DNA of 40,647 nt from Rostrohypoxylon terebratum. Lineage: Eukaryota > Ascomycota > Sordariomycetes > Xylariales > Hypoxylaceae. The stretch is taken from positions 1 through 40,647 of the forward strand of contig MU386022.1 in NCBI GenBank assembly GCA_022497145.1. The letters are read 5' to 3'. Below the pieces are notes generated by a model. That model searched no databases, was not told the origin of the DNA, and worked only from the letters and a program-made list of their open reading frames with translations. Made by a program: the position numbers and the translations under genes. Of the stretch, positions 10,502 to 21,712 are shown one piece after another (position 1 is the first letter of the stretch; each line of letters opens with the position of its first letter).

Positions 10502-12662
10502 ATGGAGATAAGGACGAATGGCGGCGAGCCGGTTTCCGCTGGAGAACACGAGCGAAGAAGTCATCCAGATCTTGACAACATCTCATCCGCGAAGCGTGGG
10601 CTGTCGGAATCTGACACTCCGACTGGATGCTTGTCGACCCCTGAAATGCAAGGAACGGCAACATTTGAAGAGTCGGTCGATGACGTACCATCGCTCGACG
10701 CGAGCACCCCTATCACCTACCTATGCCTGACGTTTGACACCCCGGTAGCCGGGCCGGATTTGGAGAACGTGCAATCGGATCGCCAGAGCCTTCCTGCGTG
10801 TCCCGATCTCTCGCGGTACTCTGACCCACTAAGATGGCCCAAGACGCGCAAAGGCATCATGGTGGCTATATCCTGCACCGCAACCTGCTTTACGGCGTAT
10901 GCGGCCGGCGCGTATTCCGAAGCGGCAAATCTGATCGCCGCGGATCTACACACGACGCGCGAGGGCGCGCTGGCCGGCGTTACGACCTTTTGCCTGGGCT
11001 TCGCTATCGCCCCCATGGTCCTCGCCCCGTTCTCGGAGATAAATGGGCGCTATCCGGTTTTCGCCGTCGCCGGACTCATCTTCGTGGTTTTTCAAGCGGT
11101 ATGCGGAGCGGTTACCAACTTGGCGGGCATGCTAGTCGCCCGCTTTCTCAAGGGCGTCGGGGGAAGCGTATTCAGCACCATGGTAGGCGGTGTCATTGCT
11201 GACATGTATGAAAAAGAGGACCGCAACACGCCGATGGCGGTATTCAGCGGTTCCGTTCTCGTCGGTACCGGCCTCGGACCTATGGTGGCAGCCGTCATGG
11301 CTCAGAGATGGGGAGAAGACGATAAATGGAAGTGGATATTTTGGCATCAAGGTAGGTCTCGCTGTTTCGTCATCCGGTGCGATTGTGACCATCTTAGAAT
11401 GGATCGCCGAGAGATCATCTGCTAACCTACGTGTGTCGTAGTCATCATCGACTCTGTCTTGATGGTTGCCGTGGTAGCTTTCTTCAAAGAGAGCCGGGGC
11501 TCGGTGCTCCTGTCCAGAAAAGCAAGAGATATAAACACATGGTATGCGATGTTGGAGCAGAAGGGTGTCTACGGGGTTTTGGTGCGCGGATTGAACGGAG
11601 AGTCGAGTGTCGTACCAAGTCACACGGTGGCTTTGAACGTGCAGATACCAGACGCAGAAAAGCATATATCAGCGCTCGGGTCACAGCATCGTTCTACGTT
11701 GGATGGGGATACGCACCTCCTGAGAGTCAGGTGGGTCGTGAAGGAGGACGAACAGCGAACGTCCATCGCTAAGATGGTGTCAACCTCACTAGGTAGGCCG
11801 TTCCTGCTGCTCTTCACCGAGCCGATCGTCTTCTTCTTCTCGCTATGGGTATCTTTTGCGTGGGCTATCCTGTATCTGACGTTCGGGTCCGTACCGCTCG
11901 TCTTCGAACGACAATACGGATTTGACGGCGAGCAATCCGGATACGTATTCACGGCGATGATAGTAGGGTCTATTTTTTCGACAATAATCGGTATATATCA
12001 AGAAAATATGCTTAAGCATCCGAGGTGGCAATCCGAATTGAACGGCTCCGACACGGATAGCTCCGAAGGCGGGTCGGAAAGGCGGCCACAGAGCGTCGAG
12101 CAGGGAAGCACGAGAGCAGCCAGATGTTGGGGAATTCTGCGGCGGAAGTTCCCAGCCGAATCTCCGGAATCACGGCTGTACTTTTCTTGCTTCACTTCGG
12201 TGCTGCTTCCTGCGGGCCTCTACCTCTTCGGATTTGCAGCTCGACCGTCGATCCACTGGATGGTCCCTGCGTTTTCGATTTTCCTCGCCACGATGGGGAT
12301 ATTCTACATTTACTTGGCTACATTCAATTACCTGGCGGACATCTACCAGACGTACGCATCCTCGTCGCTGGCGGCACAGTCGTTCTGCCGCAACGTACTC
12401 GGAGGCGTGTTCCCTCTGGTCACAGGACCGATGATTCAGAATCTGGGTGAAGACGCAACGGGGGGACTGCTGGGAGGAATCGCTACTGCGTTAACGGCAG
12501 TCCCGTGGGTGCTAGTGTTGTTCGGTGAGAGGATTCGAAGGAGAAGTGCATTTGCTATTGTGAGTTCCCCTGCGATTGGTTGCGCTGTTTGCGTCATCTG
12601 CGTAGCTGAGTACCTATAGTCCTATGATTGCTAATTACCTATAGACACTTGAGCGTAAATGA
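10502..12662 (+). CDS. MFS drug:H+ antiporter-like transporter (DHA1 type)
   Basis: A plasma-membrane exporter of the major facilitator superfamily, 661 residues, with three exons at 10502-11351, 11442-12559 and 12645-12662. Intron 1 (90 nt) has a textbook GCTAAC branch site. The last intron (85 nt) ends GCTAATTACCTATAG and leaves a five-codon exon (TLERK), a common ending in this family. Without that intron the frame would read on to a stop at 12617-12619. An acidic N-terminal tail of about 110 residues precedes DPLRWP and the first membrane segment; 'FSEINGRYPVF' is the motif-A-like loop after TM2, and a long charged loop interrupts the second half. The substrate cannot be told. The neighbours are unrelated, so cluster membership is not shown. 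Confidence 0.88.
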
Positions 12663-13145
12663 ACTCGCGACTTGAGGATGAAGAGACCTGAAATGGAGGG
12701 AAGATCATGTGGGTATAGAATCCGTTTTTGTTACTCTATGGAAAAATCACCTGTCGAGCTGGCTGGGGAATCGGGGAATCGGAGAATCGAGGCACCAACC
12801 AACGATAGTACAAGGGTGCTGAAACAATAGGTACCTAGGTCCTAGATGAACAGACGAATGATTGAATGAATAGATGAATTAAAATAGATCGATGATTTCA
12901 TCAATGCTTATATAAGCATATACCCACGTTCGCTTATGTAACTAAAGCTTAGCCTAGACAGCCCCGCGATCTGTTTGACCCCACCTGACAATGATTTCCG
13001 ATTTTCATCTCCACCCTTTCAGCTGTCTTCAGTTATCTAGATCAAAATCAAGGTCAAATTCATTAGATTTACGGATTCCTTCCTCGACTTTTATCTGACC
13101 TATTACAACTAGAAATACACGGTCCAGAACTCATCATTGTCGCAC
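12663..13145. other. intergenic region
   Basis: This is the promoter side of the PBDC1-like gene. It holds one CCTAGGTCCTAG motif (12829-12846) and a small GAATCGGG-type repetition at about 12766-12790. No gene was recognised. Confidence 0.5.
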
Positions 13146-13919
13146 ATGATGGACGAATTCACAAAGATTTCTGGCCCTGTTCCGAAAGACTTTGACGCGG
13201 AAAACGCGGACAATCTCGAGGACGTGAGTTTGACATTTCACAATAATGATATGCCTTTGATGTGATAAATCACAACATCAACTCTATTAGACGTATTTTA
13301 TGGCCAACACGAGCTAATTCGTAATAGATCGAGAAGCAGTTTGCCGTCAAAGGTTAGCATCCCCGTAAAGATACGTTCGTTAACCGCCGCACAATCTCCT
13401 AACTTGAAATAATCTCTCCGTTAGCTGTACAGCACTTGGAGACATACTGGGCTATATTGAAGAAGGTCAAAGGATCATCTTTACGACTAACGAAGCTGGA
13501 CGACGAGATTTACCAACACCTAAAGACCGAGTTTCCCGAGTTCGACCCCGCGGCTACTATCGACGAGGAGGAGATGAAGAGCAAGTCGGGCAAGGAACGA
13601 TGGCGCAAGTTCATGATGGCCTATGACAAGAGAGTTGACGACTACAATTTCGGCACCATGTTGCGAACGAGTCCCAACGTCGAATATCAACAGCACACGA
13701 CAATATTTGGTACATAATCCTACATTCCTATATGATTCCTCCCTTGCATATTCCAAGCATCTCCAAGCATCTCCAATTTCTTACAGATACCATCTCGCTA
13801 ACATTCCTCTCCCCGACCTAGTTCCCAGGATGCAATTCTACGCTATCGAGATAGCCAGAAACAAGGCCGGTCTCAACGATTGGATTTATGAGAAGGCTCA
13901 GGGTATCGACAAGCCATAA
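13146..13919 (+). CDS. PBDC1 / YPL225W-family protein (DUF757)
   Basis: A small conserved eukaryotic protein of 161 residues. The yeast member has been described as a co-translational chaperone for elongation factor eEF1A; the old name 'polysaccharide biosynthesis domain' is misleading. Exons are 13146-13223, 13328-13352 (only 25 nt), 13425-13709 and 13822-13919. All joins keep frame and introns end in AG. The family core is clear: IEKQFAVKAVQHLETYW, LRLTKLDDEIY, FPEFDP, KERWRKFM, DYNFGTMLR, and PRMQFYAIEIARN near the C-terminus. Two adjacent ATGs open the frame (13146 and 13149). Expected to be cytosolic and constitutive. The match along the whole protein makes the family call firm; the chaperone role is transferred knowledge. 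Confidence 0.93.
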
Positions 13920-14692
13920 GGTCTTCTTCACCTTGTTGGTCACCCGCAAGGTGGACCGTAAAAGGGTCATTTCCGTCTGTTGCGAATCGTATTCATACGA
14001 GAGCTGCCGCGCACGATTAGCTACGCCGTCGCATGGCCTCTATGATCGTGGCTCTACTGGTTCGCACGATAAATGCGTCTGTGGATAGCATTAATCATCA
14101 AGGGTATGTGGATTCATGCCAACCAGACCCAGATGCCCAGACTACATAAGTGTCCTCAACCGATAGTCGCATCAATGGACGATCGATTTATAACATTTAA
14201 TTGATTCGCTAGTAGGGCCCTAGACGTAACTTTGAACCTCGGAAGTGCACATTTTAAGATACGATGGTTTTCTTTTGTGAACGCGGGGAATTCGATTCAA
14301 GTCCTCTTCCAGCTGAAGCATAATACTTCCTCTGCATTGTCCTTCTTTACTTTATGTTGCTGACGCTTTCTTGATAACAAAGGGAGATTTTAGACAAAGG
14401 CATTCGCCCTTAGGAAAAATCAAGTAGAGCCTGACCTAAGCAAGTTGAAGGTAGGATTGTCCGCAAAATTGCATAGTCCTCGAAAACCGCAACAGCGAGA
14501 GCAAACACAATACAATCTCCCCTCTGGTCTATATCAGTATGTCAATTCCTTTACTCGAGCATCGGAAAGTCACTCGGCGCAACTGGGTGACGTTAGAAAT
14601 ATCGTGTTTCCGATCTTAACACCTGCGAATCGCTTTCAAACTTACCAGCTTACGCTCGGTGAGGTATCCGTAAGCCTCCAGCACTATCCCAG
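13920..14692. other. intergenic region upstream of the ABC transporter
   Basis: No gene was recognised in this 773-bp stretch. It holds the promoter of the Ste6-like gene. Short frames near 14445 overlap the true start in another frame and have no domain. Confidence 0.5.
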
Positions 14693-17600
14693 ATGGATTC
14701 CGCAAGGAGGCAGCAGCAGCGACAGCAAGTACAACACATTCCTTCACTTAAACACCTATTTGCCCTCACCTCGTGGCGACACTGCGGTCCGTTGACTGCC
14801 GGTATTATATCGTCGATATTTTCGGGTGCCCTGAGGACCTCGACGGCCATCCTCATCGGAAACATATTCGGAGTCATCTCCGAATTCGGGTCCGGTCAAC
14901 TTAGCGGTCCGGATACTCTCGCCCGAGTTTCATCCTGGTGCGTTATCTTGACTCTCGTCGGCGGCGCCGGATGGATCGTCAACTTTGCCTTCATGTTTTC
15001 GTGGATCCTCTTCAGCGAACTCCAAGCAAAGAACATTCGCCAAAGAATGTTCCGCGCATTGCTGAGAAAGGACATGAGATGGTTCGACTCCCAGGAAGAT
15101 GGCGTAGCCAGCTTACTTGTAAGAATGCAAACGTACGATCCTCTCCGTCCAGGTAGTCTCGATTCCGGAACGATTGCTAACATACCAGTAGACAGACTAG
15201 GGAGCTTCAGATAGCCTCGTCGGTGGCGCTCGGCTCCTTGGCTGCGGAGATAGCAACCTCTGTCGCAAGTCTCGTCATCGCTTTCCGCGGCTCGTGGAAA
15301 CTCACACTCGTGCTCCTCGCCACCGTACCGATCTCCGTCGTGATATTAGCCGTACTAAGCCGCACGCTCAAATTAGCTATGCAAGAACAGAAGCGCGAGC
15401 TGGGCCGGGCGTCTAAATACGCGATCTCCGCTATCGCCGCCATAGATCTCGTGAAGGCTTTCAACGCCAACGACCACGAAATCTGGCAGTATCTCCAGGC
15501 GATTCGGCGCTCCATGAACAAGTATCTGATCCAGGCTAGGGCGGCCGCGTGCCAGTCTGGGTACGTCAAACTCTGGCTAGATGGCATGTTCGTCATCGGG
15601 TTCTACTACGGTGCTGTCCTAGTCGATGAAGGGTTGAGCCCGGGAAACGTAGTGACTACATTCTACGCCGCCCTCGCTGCGCTACAGGCCTTCGAGGCCT
15701 TCATACCGATGTACATGGCGCTGGCAAGGGGTATGTCTGCCGGCCAGATGCTATATTTGATAGCTTACGACGCGGGAAGTGCGCGAAACACCACCGGCGT
15801 GATTGGTACCCATTGTCCGAACGAATGTCTAGGAGAAATCGAGTTCAGAGATGTGAGTTCACTCAAGGCGCCATTCCTCTAATAACATAACATTTCCTTC
15901 GCCTCAGGCTAACATCGATACTCGAAGGTCAGCTTCGCCTACCCGTCGAGCCCGTCGAAGATCGTATTAGATAACGTTTCTCTCTCTTTCGAACCGGGCC
16001 GGTTGCATTTCGTCGTAGGTCGTAGCGGTTCCGGAAAGAGCACGCTGGGTAATCTTCTCTTGAAATTCTACGATCCGCTCGGGGGCGATATCTTCGTCGA
16101 CGGCTATGCGCTCGAGACCCTCGACACGGAATGGGTACGCACAAACATCACGTTGATCCAACAAGCAAGCGTGCTCTTCAACGACACCTTCTTGATGAAC
16201 ATAGCTATAGGGAGCGGGAATCCTACCCGAGTATCCAGGAAAGAGGTCGGGGCCGCGTGCGAAATGGCTCTCCTTCAGTCGACGCTGGCCGCTCTCCCAG
16301 ACGGTCTCGATACGCGCGTGGGCGCTAGCGGCCACGATCTGAGCGGCGGACAGAAGCAGAGACTCGCGTTGGCGAGGGCTAAAATCCGCGACCCGCCAGT
16401 GTTGATCCTCGACGAAATCACTAGCGGGCTCGATCCGGTTAGCCGAAGCCTCATCATGGATGCTATACGGCAGTGGCGGCGAGGGAAGACAACCATCATC
16501 GTCACCCACGAAGTGGCGCAGATCAAGGACCACGACTTCGTGTATGTCATGGACGACGCGCGCGTGATACAGAAAGGCCTCCGTAAACACCTACGGGAAC
16601 AAGATGACGGTATATTCGCTACTATGGTCCCTCCCGCCGCCGAAGACGACGGGACGCATCGAGGACGAGTGTTCGAAAATGAAATAAACCTTCCAGCCAA
16701 TCTACCTCCGTCTCGAAGCCCTTCCCCGCAGGGAGTTCGCGCCTCATCATACAAATATACCTGGCCCTTCGAGGATCGGGATGACACTCACCACCTGTCT
16801 CACAGAGATACGCTAGGCGTCGGAGCTTCGGCTGTGCAGACTCGACAACTTTTCCACCAGAATTATTGGAACGGGGGAGCCGATCCGTTCCTACCTCGCG
16901 CAGAAGAGTCAGCCGCCCGGACCATGCTTCTACAGCTTCGAGAATTAGGGGATACGGTGCGCGACAATCGCCGCGGCCGTCTCCCCAAGGATCGACGAAC
17001 GGTCTCAAGGGCTAGCAACACGTCGACCGGCATCTCCGAGCCGCATATGGGTAATAAGGATTCGGATAAGGCAAGGCGGGACGAGGAACGCAAGAAAGCC
17101 TTGCCGCTGCTGGCAATATACAAGACGGTTTGGCCGTGTCTGACATCAAGGGAAAGGACGTTCCTCGTCGTCGGATTCGCCACTTGTATCGTCGTCGCAG
17201 GTTCGGTCCCGGCCTTCTCCGTCGTATTCGCAAATCTCCTGACGGTCCTGTATTCGGGCGGAGACAAGATGGCCTCTGGTCAGAGATGGGCTTTGTACCT
17301 GCTCCTCATCGCCGTGACGGGGGCGCTATCAACTTTCGCTAGCCAATATCTGATGCAATGGGCGGCTCAAGCTTGGGTGAACACTCTTCGGACGCAAGCA
17401 TTCAACAGGGTATTGAGACAACCGAAGGTGTGGTTCGAGAATCCGACGCACTCGGCTATCCGCATCGGCGAATGCATGGACCGAAATGCGGAAGAGATGA
17501 GAAATCTCATCGGACGATTTGCTCCCCAGCTGCTAGTCGTCGTCGTCATGGTACTCACTACGGTCATGTGGGCTGTAGCAATCTCGTGGCGGTTGACTCT

Positions 17601-19233
17601 GGTAAGCCTTGGGAGTACCCCGCTCCTCATAGCTGCTACGAAAGGCTACGCTTTTGTGTCGACCAAGTGGGAGACCCGATGTAACAGAGCCACCGAGAAC
17701 GCGATCGACGTCTCGACCGAGACATTTCTCAACGTACGCGTCGTCCGAGCCCTGACGTCGGAGAATTACTTTCTGGCAAAGCACAACGCGTCTATATACA
17801 CCGCATTCGATCTCGGCATCAGGAAGGCCGTCTGGACAGCGACCCTCTTCGCTTGCTGGCAATCCATATTCTGGTTCATGATGGCGTTGATTTTCTGGTA
17901 CGCGACCGTGCTCCTAACCGCCGACAGCGCAATCACCGTGCACGATATTTTACAAGTCGTGAACCTGCTCGTCCTCGGCCTCACGACCGCCTCCAACATC
18001 TTGAACTCCGTACCGAGCATCGCCGCCTCGCAGGCTACGGCCGCCCAACTCCTCTACTTTGCCAACCTACCTGCGAACGAGTCCCACGAGTCCCACGAGT
18101 CGAAAGGCAAGTCTCAGCTCATAAACCCCTTCCCTATCTTGATGAATGATCTATCATTCACTTATCCCTCCACAAATCGCGCCGTCCTTCGGGGCATCTC
18201 CTTGAGCTTCGATACCGGGACTTCAACCGCCATCGTAGGTCCCTCGGGGTGTGGTAAAAGCACCGTAGCGTCTCTGATCTTAGGCCTCTACGCGCCAGAT
18301 CCGCCGAGAGACGGAGGGAACTACGACGAACTAGGGCAGCTCAGCTTCGGCTTCACGCCGGTCTCTAAGATTAATATATCTAGTCTTCGAAGCCATATCG
18401 GTTACGTCCCGCAATCGCCGTTCTTGTTCCCCGCTAGTCTCGCAGCAAATATCTTCTACGGGCTACCAGAAGATTCGCCCCTCCGCAACCAGAGGAATCT
18501 TTACAGATCGGCTAGGGACGCAGGGATCTACGACTTCATCCATAGCCTCGCCGCCGGTTTCGACACGGTAGTCGGGGACGGCGGGCAGACGCTTAGCGGA
18601 GGGCAAACGCAGCGTGTCTGCATCGCTAGGGCGTTAGCTCGAAGACCTAGGATTTTACTGTTGGACGAACCGACTAGCGCGCTGGACCCGGAAAGCGCCG
18701 AAGCGGTGAGGCGCACGATAGAGCATCTGATGCAATCATCTAGGACTCGTACCCACGACAACAATAGTAGCTTCGACATCTTCTCTACTAACCAAAAGAA
18801 AAGCCGCGGTCTGTCCGTCATCGTAATCACGCACAGCAAGGAGATGATGCGCATGGCTGACCGCGTCGTCGTCCTCGACGAAGGAACAATGGCGGAAACT
18901 GGTTCTTACGATGAACTATTCGAGAGAAGGGGTAGATTCGCGGAACTTGTGAGCGACGGTGTTTGGATAGGAGGTGACGAGAGTTCGGAAAGGCGGCAAC
19001 AAACAAGCTACGCGGGATCGAAGACAGGCCAGGGCGCGTCGAACGATCTTCCTCTTCACAAGAGAGATGCGTCCGGCATACAAGAACCTGCCACGACGCC
19101 CAGATGGGTCGGCCTCCGAGATACATACTGGCCCGACGATCGCGGACCGTCTAGCGGCCTCATGAGCCCCCTCACTAGCCCATTCGGCATATCCTCACGG
19201 CGAAAGGAACATAGGCGCGACGGGAATGCCTAG
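14693..19233 (+). CDS. full-size ABC-B transporter, Ste6-type a-pheromone exporter
   Basis: A plasma-membrane ATP-driven exporter of 1468 residues, arranged TMD-NBD-TMD-NBD. Fungal Ste6 proteins export the farnesylated a-type mating pheromone. Exons are 14693-15132, 15192-15852 and 15928-19233. Intron 1 was placed by frame and by the family motif RELQ, intron 2 by a GCTAAC branch site. NBD1 has Walker A GRSGSGKST (about residue 398), LSGGQ (about 505) and LILDEITSGLD. NBD2 has GPSGCGKST (about 1138), LSGGQ (about 1256) and LLLDEPTSALD. Both H-loops (VTHE, ITHS) are present, so both sites look competent. A hydrophilic linker of about 180 residues joins the halves, and a Glu-Ser-His repeat lies near 18080-18102. 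A general multidrug (AtrD-like) role is the main alternative. Confidence 0.88.
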
Positions 19234-19378
19234 AACGTGGTTCGTGTAGACTCGCGTCTATTCATGTAATGGTCCTACGTACCGGGCCAAGAACACGAGA
19301 ACAACTATGCTATCCAATTTCCTCCAGGCTTTCCTCGAGAATAATTGCCGAGGCACGTAAAGGCACTAGATAAATTTA

Positions 19379-20425
19379 CTAACAGTCCTGGCAATACTTG
19401 TTCACTGGTAGCCTGAGTGATATTAGTGTTTGAGGTTATAAGCTGCAGATATATTGTCGAATACTTACCCGCTCCATACTGGCGGACCCGGGATCGTGTA
19501 GTTCTGCACCGGTTGTCAGACCAAGGCTACCAAATCAGACATAAGACGACTTACCGTTGCCGTCTTCATCTCGTCCGAATATATATCGATTCGGATCGAC
19601 GGGTCTATACTTGTCAAATTCTCATCCTAATCCTAAGCGAAAGAGCCGAGGTATGCTGGTCAGGTACTCACCGTCCTCGCTATAAGATCCAGGGAATTTA
19701 GCGAAATACTCGGGCGACGGCACCGCCGTTCCGGTACCCGTGATATTCAGATGCGCACACTCGGGGTAGAACTGCGGCCTATTTTCGATGTGGATGCTCA
19801 GGATCTCGTGCCTGATGATATACAGTCCCGGCTTGATAGTAGCCGGGATCGTGACAGGCCACAAATCTGGCGAGCCGTCCCAATTTTGGAACTTCTTCTG
19901 GTACCAGATACCTTCTATGATATTGCCCTCCAACAGCCCCGCCTCCCAGATCTTGAAGAAGTTCAAGTCGTTGACGTTCACGTCTTCGCAGGATCCACCA
20001 CAGTCGGCGAGCCACGCGGACATCGGACCATACGGATGTAGCCAGTACCAGTACACCGCTGTTATCGTGTCCCCGGATGCGACGGGGATGTAGGACGGAG
20101 GCGCCGTACCCGGATTGTTGCACGCGAGGCCGGTGTCGTTCACGAAGAAAATCGGGTCGATGCTCGCCCATACTCTCTGAACCATCCAAGGCTGGCCTTC
20201 CTGCTCTACCAACGGGTCGTCCGGACTGTAGCTGCGAGTCTCACTTAGCGATACGTATAACGTAGGTAGGCAGCGGGTTCGCATGTAGGGTTGCCAACTT
20301 GGTGATCGTCTCGTCACTTACCCCCTATACCAGGTATCGCCGACGGTGTAGTTTGCGAGACCGCCGTGCGCGGCGACCGAGCTCGCTAGCGACAATAGAG
20401 CTGCTATCCGAAGCGAGAGCGCCAT
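19379..20425 (-). CDS. secreted AA9 lytic polysaccharide monooxygenase
   Basis: A copper enzyme that cleaves cellulose chains by oxidation outside the cell. Five exons: 20425-20322, 20231-19672, 19604-19555, 19503-19469 and 19412-19379. Introns are 90, 67, 51 and 56 nt; frame is kept and 260 residues result. A 19-residue signal peptide ends ...SSVAA, so His20 becomes the N-terminal histidine of the copper brace. The second brace His is H100 in YWYWLHPYGP, and the axial pair is Q188 and Y190 in RPQFYPECAH. There is no CBM or GPI tail, and the protein ends shortly after IPGPPVWSG with two Cys. It lies head to head with the CE15 esterase at 21713, which suggests joint induction on plant biomass. 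C1 or C4 regioselectivity cannot be told. Confidence 0.95.
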
Positions 20426-21712
20426 TTGGAGACGCGTATTTGGTGTTTACGGGGAGCTTCGTATAAAATATTGTTCGGAGACGGTGCCTATCACCGAAGC
20501 CTCGTCGCGAATTTGGAAGTCTGAGGGGGCTTACCACAGCAACTACCGGCTGCCAAGAACCTGGGGAAGCTCGCCGCGCTCGCTGGAGGTATTTGAACCC
20601 TCTTGGAAGCAGGGCTAGATTTTCTAGACAAGCTTAATTCCAATTCAAGGCGCCGCCGCGAGGCGCTTTAACTACGTGCGGTAATTCGGAGGATCTACAG
20701 GGAGGCTCAATGCGACCCTGGCCATCCGGCTATTTGCAGCATTACTAAATTCGGACTCGCGGTTTTGTGAGGTCTAAGAATAGGGACGCGATAGCTTTCC
20801 GCCCGTCGAGGAAATCATGATCTAGGTGGGGGTGGGTAGGTAGTAGGTGCACTTGAGAGCTGAGATGTCCATCTGCAAATTCCATATCTGTTCAAATAGG
20901 TCCTCAGATAGAATTTGCCAATCTCTCGTTGTGACGGAACGCATACCTTGGTAACGACAAGATTCATCAGACTCCTATAAGAAGAGCTGATGATCTCCAT
21001 CTCCGTAGAAACAACTTCAAACAACTTCATCGACAATGCTTTGGATACTATACTACCATCACCCGTCTTCTTTCTTGCGCATCTAACCGGTATCACTTTT
21101 AGCACATTGGCGTTGATCAAATTAATTGTTACCTTAAATAGAGATCTCTTACCAGCGTTCGCGATATTACCCATATTAGCCAATACCTCCACATCGGGGT
21201 TACGAATAGGTATTCCAATGCCAAACGATCCCCCACAAAAAAAATCCCCAAAGTGCCAAGTAGAACTCGGTACAAGGGGTACAAATCTTGCCACGCGCGA
21301 CAGGGAAGCTAAAACGCGCCAGTGTTGTCGAACCGGCTGGAGAATACGTGCGCGAGGTCTTATATTATGTCGCTTGGGGTGGGGTGCGTCTCAGCGTCCA
21401 GACTTGGCTGTAGATACCCGGCGCTGGATTCGACGGTTAACCCCTCTGTTAAACTCAGAAATGGGTACATACAGATCAAGCGATCCTAGTTCAGGCGACC
21501 AAGATCAGCCGGAATTTGACAAGGTGACAGGGGGAAGATGATGAGTACATAGTAATGTCATCTATCCTCGAGTCGCCTCGCTCTGCTCGGAACACATATA
21601 AGGGTTGCTTCCATTCCCCGAGGCGCCCCCCTCCCCTTTTACTAACTCACGTACCATACCAATCCCCACAGAAGTTCAATCCCATCTTTCGTCGATCCTG
21701 CCGCATCCGAAA
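20426..21712. promoter_or_regulatory. shared divergent control region, LPMO / glucuronoyl esterase
   Basis: This 1287-bp gap separates the two start codons. Possible XlnR/Xyr1 sites are GGCTAG at 20613-20618 and TTAGCC at 21176-21181, the latter overlapping a CCAAT box at 21180-21184. CreA-like GTGGGG or CTGGGG lie at 20560-20565, 20826-20831 and 21379-21384. All are short motifs that occur by chance. Open frames of 159 and 183 codons on opposite strands overlap here (20815-21294 and 20990-21541), without recognised domains. Confidence 0.35.
21597..21603 (+). promoter_or_regulatory. TATA-like element of the esterase gene
   Basis: TATAAGG stands 110 bp before the ATG at 21713, within the range usual for inducible fungal genes with short pyrimidine-rich leaders, as seen here at 21606-21690. 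Confidence 0.45.
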
